Source: Comamonas testosteroni
GTDB taxonomy: Bacteria; Pseudomonadota; Gammaproteobacteria; Burkholderiales; Burkholderiaceae_C
NCBI GenBank assembly: GCA_008727115.1
Contig: CP044131.1
Span: forward strand, 2,170,001-2,234,000
Reading direction: 5' to 3'
Length of the DNA: 64,000 bases
The notes under the pieces are model-generated. The model worked only from the letters and a program-made list of their open reading frames with translations, was not told where the DNA came from and did not search any database. The position numbers and the translations under genes were made by a program. Below, piece after piece: positions 54,877 to 63,570 of the stretch (position 1 is the first letter of the stretch; the number at the start of each line of letters is the position of its first letter).

Positions 54877-55560
54877 TTAGTCGATGTACTTGAGACCGGC
54901 GGCGGCCAAAGGCTCGCGCATCTTGTACATGTCCAGACCCAGAATGCCCGAGGCCAGCTTGGCGCGCTTTTCGCCTTCAAAGCTCTCGCGCTTGATGGCA
55001 GCGGCCAGCACCTCTGCGGCACGGGCGGCGGGCACGCAGACCACGCCGTCGTCGTCGGCCACGATCACATCGCCGGGTGTGACCAGCATGCCAGCGCAGA
55101 CGATGGGAATATTGACCGAGCCCAAGGTTGCCTTGATCGTGCCCTTGGAGGAGATCGCCTTGCTCCACACGGGGAAGTCCATTTCCTGCAGCGTCTTCAC
55201 ATCGCGCACACCGGCGTCGATGATCAGCGCGCGGGCGCCACGGGCTTGGAAGCTGGTGGCCAGCAGGTCGCCAAAGTAGCCATCGGTGCACTCGGCAGTC
55301 ACCGTTGCCACCACGATGTCGCCGGGCTGAATCTGCTCGGCAGCGACGTGCATCATCCAGTTGTCGCCGGGCTGCAGCAGCACCGTGACGGCAGTGCCGG
55401 AGACTTGCTTGCCAGCGAAGATGGGGCGCATATAGGGCTTGAGCAGACCGACGCGGCCCATGGCTTCGTGCACGGTAGCAGAGCCCAGGGCGGCCAGGCC
55501 GTCAGCAGCAGCGCGGTCGGCGCGCTGGATATTGCGGTAAACAACTCCCAATTCGTACAT
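54877..55560 (-). CDS. pmdF: 4-carboxy-4-hydroxy-2-oxoadipate aldolase
   Basis: Class II aldolase of 227 residues (LigK/HMG aldolase, RraA-like fold). [17 protein letters not shown] (metal-binding Arg-Asp) and [13 protein letters not shown] are the family motifs. It cleaves the pathway end product to pyruvate and oxaloacetate. ATG at 55560 ([10 protein letters not shown]) is the family start; the frame itself runs 34 codons further. Confidence 0.94.
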   Translation of the reverse strand: MYELGVVYRNIQRADRAAADGLAALGSATVHEAMGRVGLLKPYMRPIFAGKQVSGTAVTVLLQPGDNWMMHVAAEQIQPGDIVVATVTAECTDGYFGDLLATSFQARGARALIIDAGVRDVKTLQEMDFPVWSKAISSKGTIKATLGSVNIPIVCAGMLVTPGDVIVADDDGVVCVPAARAAEVLAAAIKRESFEGEKRAKLASGILGLDMYKMREPLAAAGLKYID

Positions 55561-55693
55561 GGAAATACCTCTTTGCAATAACGTGATTGAATCAAAAAAG
55601 TGAGCTTTCAGCGCTTGCTGCGCATCAATATCAGATCGTTTTCTATCTGAAATCAAGACCATTCAAGCGCCATTAGCTCCTTTTTTATTGAAC

Positions 55694-56722
55694 TTACAGA
55701 CCCTTGGCCTTCAAAGCCTTGTCCAGACGCGTGAACACGCGGCGGGCATTGCCTTCGTAGACGGCGTGCTTTTCTTCAGCCGTCAGGTTCTGCGTGGCTT
55801 CGATGTAGCGCTTGGTGTCGTCGTAGTAATGACCGGTCTGGGGGTCGATACCGCGCACGGCGCCAATCATTTCGCTGGCGAACAGAATGTTCTTGGTGGG
55901 AATCACTTCGGTCAGCAGGTTGATGCCGGGCTGGTGATACACGCAGGTGTCGAAGTAGATGTTGTTGAGCAGGTGCTCTTCCAGCAGCGGCTTCTTCATC
56001 TCTTGCGCCAGACCGCGGAAACGGCCCCAGTGGTAAGGCACAGCGCCGCCGCCATGGGGGATCAGGAACTTCAGTGTGGGGAAGTCCTTGAAGATGTCGC
56101 TGGTCAGGCACTGCATGAAGGCGGTGGTGTCCGCATTCAGATAGTGCGCGCCCGTGGTGTGGAAGCAGCTGTTGCAGCTGGTGGAGACGTGGATCATCGC
56201 GGGGATGTCGTACTCCACCATCTTTTCGTAGATGGGGTACCAGCTCTTGTCGGACAGCGGGGGCGCAGTCCAGTGACCGCCCGAAGGATCGGGGTTCAGG
56301 TTGATGCCCACGTTGCCGTACTGCTCCACGCACTTGACCAGCTCGGGGATGCAGGTGGCAGGGTCCACGCCGGGAGACTGGGGCAGCATGGCGGCGGGGA
56401 TGAAGTGGTCGGGGAACAGCTCGCTGACGCGGAAGCACAGCTCGTTGCAGATGGCCGCCCAGGTGCTCGATGTCTCGAAGTCACCGATATGGTGGGCCAT
56501 GAACGAAGCGCGGGGGCTGAAGATGGTCAGGTCCGAGCCGCGTTCCTTCATCAGGCGCAGCTGGTTGGTTTCGATGGTCTCGCGGATCTCGTCATCGCTG
56601 ATCTTCAGCGAAGCAGCCGATGGCTTCTGGCTGGGGTCCTTGAGAGCTGCAATCTGCAGATCGCGCCATGCGCCCAAAGCGGCGGGTGCCGTGGTGTAGT
56701 GACCGTGTACGTCAATAATCAT
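55694..56722 (-). CDS. pmdE: 4-oxalomesaconate hydratase
   Basis: Amidohydrolase-superfamily hydratase of 342 residues (LigJ type). M-I-I-D-V-H-G-H-Y is the HxH metal motif, and I-H-V-S-T-S-C-N and F-L-I-P-H-G-G-G-A supply further conserved histidines. It adds water to 4-oxalomesaconate to give 4-carboxy-4-hydroxy-2-oxoadipate, the substrate of the aldolase encoded next. Confidence 0.94.
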   Translation of the reverse strand: MIIDVHGHYTTAPAALGAWRDLQIAALKDPSQKPSAASLKISDDEIRETIETNQLRLMKERGSDLTIFSPRASFMAHHIGDFETSSTWAAICNELCFRVSELFPDHFIPAAMLPQSPGVDPATCIPELVKCVEQYGNVGINLNPDPSGGHWTAPPLSDKSWYPIYEKMVEYDIPAMIHVSTSCNSCFHTTGAHYLNADTTAFMQCLTSDIFKDFPTLKFLIPHGGGAVPYHWGRFRGLAQEMKKPLLEEHLLNNIYFDTCVYHQPGINLLTEVIPTKNILFASEMIGAVRGIDPQTGHYYDDTKRYIEATQNLTAEEKHAVYEGNARRVFTRLDKALKAKGL

Positions 56723-56811
56723 GTAAGAACCCCTTGAAGGTTGGAAATCAACGGTTGACCGTAAAAGCCGGCTCTTGCGAGCCGGCGGCTATTCAGAAAC
56801 TCAGCGCAAGC

Positions 56812-58167
56812 TCAACGCTCGCCCTTGGGGGAAGCCATCTGCTTGATGATCAGGGCGGCTGCCGCGATCAGGCCGGGAATGGCGACCACCGTAAAAATCT
56901 GGCTGAAGCCCAGGTTGCGCACTGTCAGCTCGGCCACCAGGAAGGAGCCGGCAATACCGCCAAAGCGGCCAAGGCCCAGCATCCAGGCCACACCGGTGGC
57001 ACGGCCACTGGTGGGGTAGTAAGCAGCGGCCAATGCCGGCATGGAAGACTGCGCGGTGTTCATGATGGTGCCGGCCACAAAGACGGAAACCACCAGCCAG
57101 CCCAGATTGCCCGCCTCCTGGCCGATCCACCAGATCGACACGGCGGTCAGTGCATAGCCCACGGCAATGATGCGGTTGGCGTTGAAGCGGTCCATCAGCC
57201 AGCCAAAGAACACGGCACCCACGCCGCCCAGCGGGAACAGAGCCGCCACCAGGGTCGCCGTCTTGGGATCCAGGCCGCCTTCCTTGAACAGCACAGGCAT
57301 CCAGTTCATCAGCGCGTAGAAGATGACCAAGCCCATGAAGTAGGCAATCCACAGCATGACCGTGCCCACGGCGTATTGCTTGGACAGCACCACGCCCATG
57401 CCGCTCTTGCCTTCCACGGTGGCCTTGTTCTCGGTCATCACAAACTTCTGCACATTCGCCACGGCGTTACCGGCAATGCGTGCCAGAGGCTTGCGAATGC
57501 GGTCTGCCGAGTAACCCTTGGCCACCATGTAGCGCACGGACTCGGGCAGCAGCAAAACCAGCAGCACCAGCAGCAGCAAGGGTGCAATACCGCCCAGGTG
57601 CAGCACGCTGCGCCAGCCAAAATGCGGAATCATCCAGGCCGCCAGAAAGCCACCGAAGGCCGCGCCCAGCGGGAAGCCGCAGAACATGGCGTTGGTGATG
57701 GTGGCACGGCGGTTTTCCGGGCAGTACTCGCTCATCAGCGTCACGGCATTGGGCATGGCTGCGCCAAGGCCCAGACCGGTGACAAAGCGCCAGGCCGTCA
57801 TGCTGGTCAGATCATGCGTGTAGCCCGAAGCCAGGCAGGCCACGGCAAACACCAGCACCGAGCCCACCAGCACGGCCTTGCGGCCGAACTTGTCGGCCAG
57901 GGGGCCGGAGCACATAGCACCGCCGGCCAGGCCAAACAGGGCCGCGCTGAGCACGGGGGCCAGATCGCTCTTGGCCACGCCCCACTCCGCAATCAGCGAA
58001 GGAGCGATGTAGCCGATGGCAGCGGTATCAAAGCCATCGAGCAGAACGATAAAGAAACACAGGGCGAAAATCACCCATTGGTAACCGGAGAACGGATGTT
58101 CGTTCAATACGGTCTGCACATTGGCGACCGTATTGTCGGTTGTCGGATTGCTAGCTTGCGAAGTCAT
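56812..58167 (-). CDS. pmdK: Protocatechuate/aromatic acid:H+ symporter (MFS, AAHS family)
   Basis: Inner-membrane permease of 451 residues with 12 helices. The D-G-F-D-T-A-A-I-G-Y motif in helix 1, the D-K-F-G-R-K loop between helices 2 and 3, and the G-F-P-L-G-A-A-F-G-G helix 5 pattern define the PcaK-like aromatic acid family. In the pmd operon it brings protocatechuate into the cell. Confidence 0.93.
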   Translation of the reverse strand: MTSQASNPTTDNTVANVQTVLNEHPFSGYQWVIFALCFFIVLLDGFDTAAIGYIAPSLIAEWGVAKSDLAPVLSAALFGLAGGAMCSGPLADKFGRKAVLVGSVLVFAVACLASGYTHDLTSMTAWRFVTGLGLGAAMPNAVTLMSEYCPENRRATITNAMFCGFPLGAAFGGFLAAWMIPHFGWRSVLHLGGIAPLLLLVLLVLLLPESVRYMVAKGYSADRIRKPLARIAGNAVANVQKFVMTENKATVEGKSGMGVVLSKQYAVGTVMLWIAYFMGLVIFYALMNWMPVLFKEGGLDPKTATLVAALFPLGGVGAVFFGWLMDRFNANRIIAVGYALTAVSIWWIGQEAGNLGWLVVSVFVAGTIMNTAQSSMPALAAAYYPTSGRATGVAWMLGLGRFGGIAGSFLVAELTVRNLGFSQIFTVVAIPGLIAAAALIIKQMASPKGER

Positions 58168-58335
58168 GTTTAGTCTCTCAGTTGCCTCTCTTTGTCGCCT
58201 CTAACTCCTGTCTCGCGGCTGGCGCCAAAGCCTTCAGGCATCTGGTACGTCCGTCACGAAAGGGCTATGACTGCCCTTTTGCTGGATGGGGTCTCGCACC
58301 CGGGCCACCCGCCCGAGCGCAATGTCATGAAATCT

Positions 58336-59028
58336 TTAGGCGGGCTCCATGCCCTGGCGGCGCTTGGCCTCGGCCGCTTCAGGCGCTGCCATGAAAGCCA
58401 GCAGGCGCCGGGCCTCGTCGGCATTGACGGCACCCTTCACCACGGCTGCAGAAAACACCGTATCAATGGCAATGGCCGCTGGCAGTGCTCCCACGACCTG
58501 AATGCCGTGCACGTGGATCAATTCGCTCAGTTGCTGAAAGCCCAGAGCGACCTCACCCGAAGCCACCATGGAGCCCACGGGAACGCCCGGACGGGCCTGC
58601 ACCATGCGAGGCTTGATTGCCTCGGCAATGCCCCAGCGCTCAAACAGCTTTTGCAGCGCAACGCCGCTAGGTCCGGTCGAAAAACCCACGCTGGGCGCAG
58701 CCAGCACGGCGGCACGCACCGCTTCTTCAGACGCAATATCGGGCAGCGCCGCACCTGCGGGCACTGCCACTGCCGTGCTGGAGAGCATCAGGTTGACCTT
58801 GCTGCCCTCAAGCACGCGGCCTGCAGCCTGCAGCTTGTCGATGGCATTCGATGCCAGAAAAACCAGATCAAACGGCTCATCACCGGCCTGCACACGCTGG
58901 GCAGCGTCCACGCCCCCGACAGACTCTATCTCGATGTTCTGGCCGCCCTGCGCTTCCCAGGCCTGAGCCAGTTCGTTCAAGACCTGGCGGGTTGCCATCG
59001 ACGAAATGCCTTTGAGAGCAGTGCTCAT
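58336..59028 (-). CDS. pmdU: PmdU: periplasmic-binding-protein-like protein without a signal peptide
   Basis: First gene of the pmd operon, 230 residues. Its fold looks like a molybdate-type substrate-binding protein (D-L-V-F-L-A-S-N-A-I-D near 55, S-T-G-P-S-G-V-A-L-Q-K-L-F, then G-E-V-A-L-G-F-Q-Q-L-S-E-L). The start at 59028 (M-S-T-A-L-K-G-I-S-S-M-A) with AGGAG nine bases upstream gives no signal sequence, so it is predicted to stay in the cytoplasm. Role unknown. Confidence 0.85.
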   Translation of the reverse strand: MSTALKGISSMATRQVLNELAQAWEAQGGQNIEIESVGGVDAAQRVQAGDEPFDLVFLASNAIDKLQAAGRVLEGSKVNLMLSSTAVAVPAGAALPDIASEEAVRAAVLAAPSVGFSTGPSGVALQKLFERWGIAEAIKPRMVQARPGVPVGSMVASGEVALGFQQLSELIHVHGIQVVGALPAAIAIDTVFSAAVVKGAVNADEARRLLAFMAAPEAAEAKRRQGMEPA

Positions 59029-59350
59029 GCCGGAAGACTCCTGAAATGATGGGCGTGGCTGCCAGCAACTCTCACGCCGTGCAAGCTTCAATCAGGACAA
59101 CGCACGGGCAACCACCTAGTCAAAATGAATGATCCTATTGTCGGCAGGGTTCACCCTCTGGACTAGACAAGCCCTCAGCTAGCAGCTATGCCAAAAACAC
59201 ATAGCAAAGCACTCACTCATATCGCCAAAAAATACCAAAACAACAAGACTTAATACCAATAAATAAAAAGGCTTGTTGCTATCTATTAAATAGCAACAAG
59301 CCTTAACAAGTGTGTAATAGCAACAGATGATTTAGTGGTTAACCCCTAAT
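59029..59350. other. pmd operon promoter region and convergent-side terminator
   Basis: 322 AT-rich bases with no gene. The part next to 59028 should hold the pmd promoter and the site of its regulator; I cannot point to a confident box. A long hairpin lies at 59268-59304. Words of the CAGCTAT repeat (GCTAGCAGCTATGCC at 59177-59191) occur as well. Confidence 0.55.
59268..59304 (-). terminator. Long intrinsic terminator for the gene at 59351-59860
   Basis: AAGGCTTGTTGCTAT and its exact reverse complement form a 15-bp stem with a 7-base loop; on the minus strand TTTTATTTATT follows. Confidence 0.88.
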
Positions 59351-59860
59351 TCAATCATCATCCCGGTCACGCCAGCGTCGGTGACCGTGACCGCGACGCT
59401 CATCCCTATCATCGCGATCCCAGTCTCTACGGTGGCTGTAGCGCTCGCGGCGATCGTCCCTATCCCAATGTCTATGCCGGGGGCGATCATCATCCCAGTC
59501 ATGGCGGTCATGGCGGTGCGAAGGTCTGGCATGCCAGTGAGGGGGCGGGTTGCGCAAGAAGTAGACCGGCTGCCCGCAAGCATGGTAGCGACCACAGTAG
59601 CGGCGCCAGTTGCGAGAGTGACCCGGCGGCACCCACATGTACAGCGGCTGCGCCTGCGGCATGACAGGCCCGCCCCACATGGGCTGCGCATAAACCAGCG
59701 CAGGCGGCGGAGCGTTGCCAATATTGACCTGGCCATAGACACCCGGTGCCAGCTGCCCGGTGATGGAGCCACTGATATAAGTCTGTGCCTGCACTGCCGT
59801 AGCGGCAACCAGCAAACCTAGCACCATCAGCCCGCGCGTAAAAGAAGTGCGATAAAACAT
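59351..59860 (-). CDS. Secreted or periplasmic protein with His/Asp/Arg-rich tail
   Basis: 169 residues. A signal peptide is clear (charged start, then G-L-M-V-L-G-L-L-V-A-A-T-A-V-Q-A with cleavage after A-Q-A). The mature first half is Gly/Pro-rich with P-M-W-G-G-P-V-M-P; two Cys (R-Y-C-G-R-Y-H-A-C) could pair. The last 60 residues are almost only His, Asp, Arg and Trp, such as H-R-H-D-R-H-D-W-D-D-D-R. Such a tail may bind metal ions or polyanions. No named family recognised. Confidence 0.75.
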   Translation of the reverse strand: MFYRTSFTRGLMVLGLLVAATAVQAQTYISGSITGQLAPGVYGQVNIGNAPPPALVYAQPMWGGPVMPQAQPLYMWVPPGHSRNWRRYCGRYHACGQPVYFLRNPPPHWHARPSHRHDRHDWDDDRPRHRHWDRDDRRERYSHRRDWDRDDRDERRGHGHRRWRDRDDD

Positions 59861-60235
59861 GAGCCTCCCTATTCATTAGAAATCGCCATGCTGTGGCGAT
59901 ACCGCGCCTCTGTCTCGAAGCGCTTGTTGACTCAACGTCTGGCACAGGACTTTGGCTGACTGCAGATCGGTGCCTCGATGGTAATGAAGCGTAATAGCGC
60001 AGCAGCTCAATGCGTGCGGTCTGCCTTTTCTTTTTTGTACGCTCTCGTGACCATTCAGCGTCTCGCAAGTCAATGCCTGCATCAAGCCGTTTTGCGGCCT
60101 CAAGCTCAAACATCCTGGCCCAGGCCGATAATCTCAAGCCGATAATAGGCAGCTCGCTTGCCCTCCCTGGGGACACGCTCCAGCTGCATGCGCCATGCAA
60201 ATGACCGAAATTTGCAGGATATAGACGGAACCGAC
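59861..60235. other. Intergenic region upstream of selD
   Basis: 375 bases without a convincing gene. ATCGCCA-tgctg-TGGCGAT is a perfect small hairpin at 59882-59900, near the start of the minus-strand gene. The rest presumably contains two divergent promoters. A minus-strand frame over this region extends the neighbour's DNA in another frame and has no homology that I can see. Confidence 0.5.
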
Positions 60236-61312
60236 ATGAACGCCTCTACCTCTACCGGCACGGCTGTGCCTACAACGCCCCGCTTGACATCTCTCTCGCA
60301 CGGCGGCGGCTGCGGCTGCAAGATCGCTCCCGGCGTGCTGTCCGAGTTGCTAGCCAAAAGCAATCTGCCCAAGCAGTTCTTTCCCGACCTGCTGGTCGGC
60401 ACGGAAACTGCAGATGACGCAGCGGTCTACAAGATCAATGACGAGCAGGCCATCGTCGCGACCACAGACTTTTTCATGCCCATCGTCGATGATCCATACG
60501 ACTTTGGCCGCATCGCTGCAACCAACGCACTGTCCGACATCTACGCCATGGGCGGCACGCCGCTGATGGCGCTGGCGATTGTTGGCATGCCCATCAACAT
60601 GCTGCCCCACGATGTGATCGCCAAGATTCTTGAAGGTGGTGAGTCCGTGTGCCGCGACGCCGGCATTCCTCTGGCTGGCGGCCACTCCATTGACTCGGTC
60701 GAGCCCATCTATGGCCTAGTCGGCATCGGCATCGTCAACCCCAAGCAGATGAAGCGCAATGCCGATGCCAAGGCCGGCGATGTGCTGATTCTGGGCAAGC
60801 CGCTGGGCGTGGGCATTCTCTCCGCAGCCCTGAAAAAGAACCTGCTCGATGAGGCCGGCTACGCCGCGATGATCTCAGCGACAACACAGCTCAACCGCCC
60901 TGGCGCCGATCTCTCCAAGCTCGATGGTGTCCACGCCTTGACCGATGTCACCGGCTTTGGCCTTCTGGGTCATGCGCTGGAGCTGGCCCGCGGAGCGCAG
61001 CTCAGCGCCCATATCGACAGTGCTCATCTTCCGGTTCTGCCTGATGTTCAAAGCCTGGCCGAGCAAGGCATCTTCACCGGCGCCTCAGGACGCAACTGGG
61101 CCTCGTACGGCGAGCACATCCAGATCGACTCTTCGGTCTCCGATGCCCGCAAGGCCTTGCTGACCGACCCGCAAACCTCGGGCGGCCTGCTGGTTTCCTG
61201 CGCAGCGGATGCTGCCGAGCAAGTCCTCAAGGTCTTTGCTGACAGCGGCTTTGGAGAAGCAGCGGTCATTGGGCACATGGAGTCCGGCGAAGCCAAGGTC
61301 TTCGTCCGCTAA
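60236..61312 (+). CDS. selD: Selenide, water dikinase (selenophosphate synthase)
   Basis: Makes selenophosphate from selenide and ATP, needed for selenocysteine or 2-selenouridine. 358 residues. The N-terminal catalytic loop G-G-G-C-G-C-K has Cys26 in the nucleophile position and Lys29; this SelD is therefore the cysteine form. Asp-rich ATP sites are T-A-D-D-A-A-V-Y and A-T-T-D-F-F. ATG at 60236 (M-N-A-S-T-S-T) is used since the upstream frame is unlike the family. No selA, selB or tRNA 2-selenouridine synthase is in the window. Confidence 0.95.
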   Translation: MNASTSTGTAVPTTPRLTSLSHGGGCGCKIAPGVLSELLAKSNLPKQFFPDLLVGTETADDAAVYKINDEQAIVATTDFFMPIVDDPYDFGRIAATNALSDIYAMGGTPLMALAIVGMPINMLPHDVIAKILEGGESVCRDAGIPLAGGHSIDSVEPIYGLVGIGIVNPKQMKRNADAKAGDVLILGKPLGVGILSAALKKNLLDEAGYAAMISATTQLNRPGADLSKLDGVHALTDVTGFGLLGHALELARGAQLSAHIDSAHLPVLPDVQSLAEQGIFTGASGRNWASYGEHIQIDSSVSDARKALLTDPQTSGGLLVSCAADAAEQVLKVFADSGFGEAAVIGHMESGEAKVFVR

Positions 61313-61322
61313 TCATTCACGT

Positions 61323-61359
61323 CCATAAAAAAGGGAGCAAGAAGCTCCCTTTTTTATGG
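61323..61359. terminator. Intrinsic terminator after selD
   Basis: CCATAAAAAAGGGAGC / GCTCCCTTTTTTATGG is a 16-bp perfect stem with a 5-base loop; works in both directions between selD and the convergent Lrp-type gene. Confidence 0.93.
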
Positions 61360-61380
61360 ACAACAAGTGCGCCAGACTTT

Positions 61381-61857
61381 TTATTGAGAAGAAGACGAAC
61401 CCACGGCCTCGGCTGTCGTGCGGCGGTCAATCTTGCGGCTCAACACCACCGAGGTATAGGTCTGCTGGATACCATCGATCAAGCCAATGCGGTCCAGCAA
61501 GGCATCGAGCTTTTCGTTGCTTTCACAGCGCACAAACACCATGTAGTCGTACTGTCCGCTGACGGCCGAGACCTCTTCCACCTCTGTGAAGCGGTTCAGC
61601 GCCTGCATGACCGAAGTTGCAGTCTTAGGCTGAACACGAATTCCGCAATACGCACGCACGGCAGACTGCTCCATGCGCGAGCCCAGACGCACGCCATAGC
61701 CTGCAATCACGCCCTCTTGCTCCAGCTTGGCGATACGCGCTACCACCGTGGTGCGCGCCAGATTCATCTGCCGGGCCAGATGCGCAGTCGAAGCGCGCGC
61801 ATTGGTCTGCAGCAGGCGCAGCAGCTGGCGATCCGTTTCATCCAGTCGATATTCCAT
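61381..61857 (-). CDS. Lrp/AsnC family transcriptional regulator
   Basis: 158 residues. N-terminal HTH: L-D-E-T-D-R-Q-L-L-R-L-L-Q-T-N-A-R and T-A-H-L-A-R-Q-M-N-L-A-R-T-T-V; C-terminal RAM ligand domain starts about residue 65 and contains the S-G-Q-Y-D-Y-M segment typical of amino-acid-binding family members. ATG at 61857 (M-E-Y-R-L-D-E-T-D-R) is chosen over the longer frame. Target unknown; convergent with selD. Confidence 0.92.
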   Translation of the reverse strand: MEYRLDETDRQLLRLLQTNARASTAHLARQMNLARTTVVARIAKLEQEGVIAGYGVRLGSRMEQSAVRAYCGIRVQPKTATSVMQALNRFTEVEEVSAVSGQYDYMVFVRCESNEKLDALLDRIGLIDGIQQTYTSVVLSRKIDRRTTAEAVGSSSSQ

Positions 61858-61971
61858 ACTTTCTCCACGCCAATCTTTGCCAGCACTCCGGCACAAAGCA
61901 TTGAAATGCCTGATCCCAGAGCAGATCACTCTACCGCTTGATACGGGCCCTGCTCTCAAAAATGCGAGAAC

Positions 61972-62005
61972 AAAAAACCCTGCTCATTAAAAACGAGCAG
62001 GGTTT
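61972..62005 (-). terminator. Intrinsic terminator of tRNA-Gln
   Basis: On the minus strand AAACCCTGCTC / GAGCAGGGTTT (11 bp, 9-base loop) followed by TTTG, just after the tRNA 3' end. Confidence 0.85.
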
Positions 62006-62011
62006 GAATTT

Positions 62012-62088
62012 TGGCAGGGGAAGAAGGATTCGAACCTTCGCATGCTGGAATCAAAATCCAGTGCCTTAACCAGCTTGGCGACTCCCCT
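62012..62088 (-). tRNA. tRNA-Gln (TTG)
   Basis: Reverse complement starts AGGGGAGT and ends with ACCCCTGCCA-type acceptor and CCA; anticodon stem CTGGA/TCCAG with loop TTTTGAT (anticodon TTG); T-loop TTCGAAT. Confidence 0.93.
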
Positions 62089-62202
62089 ACGATGAATCGA
62101 ATTGTACAACGGTTTTTCGCTAGCAATTTCGAAGTAGAAGAAAATTGTGCGTCTGCACAAATTCAGCCCGCATCAGGTCTTGGCCACCAGATCCCGGATC
62201 GC

Positions 62203-62523
62203 CTATTCCACCACCACAGCCGTCCCGCTGGCCGACACCATCAACATACCGTTGCCCTGACCCAGCACTTCAAAATCCAGATCCACGCCCACCACCGCGT
62301 TGCCTCCTGCCTCCGCCGCCCGCTGCTCCAGTTCCTTGAGAGCGATTTCTCGCGCTTTTTGCAGCTCTCGCTCATAGGTACCGGAGCGGCCGCCGACGAT
62401 GTCACGAATGCCGGCAAAGAAATCCTTGAACACATTGGCCCCCAGAATGGCCTCGCCTGCGACTACGCCGCAGTAACGGATGATGCGCTTGCCTTCGATG
62501 GAGGGAGTGGTGGTGACGATCAT
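62203..62523 (-). CDS. YbjQ/UPF0145 family protein
   Basis: Small cytoplasmic protein of 106 residues, pentamer-forming DUF74 family. [15 protein letters not shown] near residue 25 and [12 protein letters not shown] near 75 are diagnostic. Members were named heavy-metal-binding on structural grounds, but the cellular role is not known. It stands alone between tRNA-Gln and the LysR gene. Confidence 0.9.
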   Translation of the reverse strand: MIVTTTPSIEGKRIIRYCGVVAGEAILGANVFKDFFAGIRDIVGGRSGTYERELQKAREIALKELEQRAAEAGGNAVVGVDLDFEVLGQGNGMLMVSASGTAVVVE

Positions 62524-62579
62524 GGACTGTCCTTGAAGTTCATCAGACGGCCATCGTAATCCAAACGGGGCTCAGGCTA

Positions 62580-62640
62580 ATTTTCATTAAAAACAGGCTG
62601 TAGGCCAATATACAGAAGCGCTGACAGCTATCAATTCTGA
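62580..62640 (-). repeat. Dispersed intergenic repeat, copy 3 (AGCGCTnnCAGCTAT family)
   Basis: AGAAGCGCTGACAGCTATCA (62614-62633) with AT-rich arm CATTAAAAACAGGCTGTAGG upstream; the element fills the space between the YbjQ gene and the LysR gene. Confidence 0.55.
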
Positions 62641-62644
62641 ATTT

Positions 62645-63547
62645 TCAGTGCGCAGGGCATAACAAAGCCTGCATCCCCTGCACAGCGTCGCGCAGAAAGC
62701 TCCAGGTCGTGGCAATGCGCGGAATCTGGCGTGACTCCACGGGCATGCTCATCCAGAAGGTGCGCGTAAAACAAGCCTGCTCTGGCAGCACACGGCTCAG
62801 TATCGGATCCTTGTCTGCCACAAATGCAGGCAGCACGGCCAGGCCGGCACCGGCGCGCACGGCCTCATATTGCGCGGTGATGCTGGTGCTGCGCAGTGCA
62901 AATCTCTCGGGCCGGTGCAAGGTGTCCAGCAGCTGCAGCTCGCGTGTGAACAGCAGATCGTCCACATAGTGCACAAAGCGGTGGTGGCGCAAATCCTCGG
63001 TTCTGGCAACCAGCGGCTTGCGCGCCAGATATTCACGCTGCCCATACAGGTAGAGGCGGTAGTCGCTCAGCTTGGTGACGACGACCGAGCCGCGCTTGGG
63101 CCGCTCCAGCGAGATGACGATATCGGCCTCGCGACTGGACAGGTGCAGCATGCGTGGCAGTGCCAGCAAGTCCACGCTGAGCTGCGGATAGCGCAGCGTC
63201 AACTTGGCCAGCTCGGAGGCCAGCATCTGCGTGCCAAAGCCCTCGGTAGCTCCAACCCGTACCAGACCGGCCGGCCCTTCGCTGGTCGAAGCCTGGGCCA
63301 GAGGCCCTCGCTCCAGCCCATCGACTGCGCTTTGCATGGTGTTGGTCACCTCTTGCAGCTGCCTGCCCGCCTCGGTCAAGCGCCACTGACCGCCTTCGCG
63401 CGCAAACAGAACGGCCCCCAGCTGCTTTTCCAGCGCCTGAATGCGCCGCGACACTGTCGTGTGCTCAACACCCATGCGCCGCGCCGCTGCGGCCATGCTG
63501 CCACTGCGGGCCAGCTCAGCAAAAAAACGCAGATGGTCCCAGTCCAA
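62645..63547 (-). CDS. LysR-family transcriptional regulator
   Basis: 300 residues. The HTH (W-D-H-L-R-F-F-A-E-L-A-R-S-G-S-M and H-T-T-V-S-R-R-I-Q-A-L-E) covers 1-60, followed by the periplasmic-binding-like co-inducer domain. The subgroup with R-R-M-G-V-E-H-T-T-V resembles regulators that act on distant or single targets. The MarR gene lies upstream on the same strand with a 23-base gap. Co-inducer unknown. Confidence 0.92.
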   Translation of the reverse strand: MDWDHLRFFAELARSGSMAAAARRMGVEHTTVSRRIQALEKQLGAVLFAREGGQWRLTEAGRQLQEVTNTMQSAVDGLERGPLAQASTSEGPAGLVRVGATEGFGTQMLASELAKLTLRYPQLSVDLLALPRMLHLSSREADIVISLERPKRGSVVVTKLSDYRLYLYGQREYLARKPLVARTEDLRHHRFVHYVDDLLFTRELQLLDTLHRPERFALRSTSITAQYEAVRAGAGLAVLPAFVADKDPILSRVLPEQACFTRTFWMSMPVESRQIPRIATTWSFLRDAVQGMQALLCPAH

Positions 63548-63570
63548 TGTCTTTCCTTGTGATCGGTGGC

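Noticed and set aside
56734-58173. 479-codon open frame antisense to pmdK
   Set aside because: Gln/His/Ala-rich antisense shadow of a membrane transporter; no start signal and no recognisable domain.
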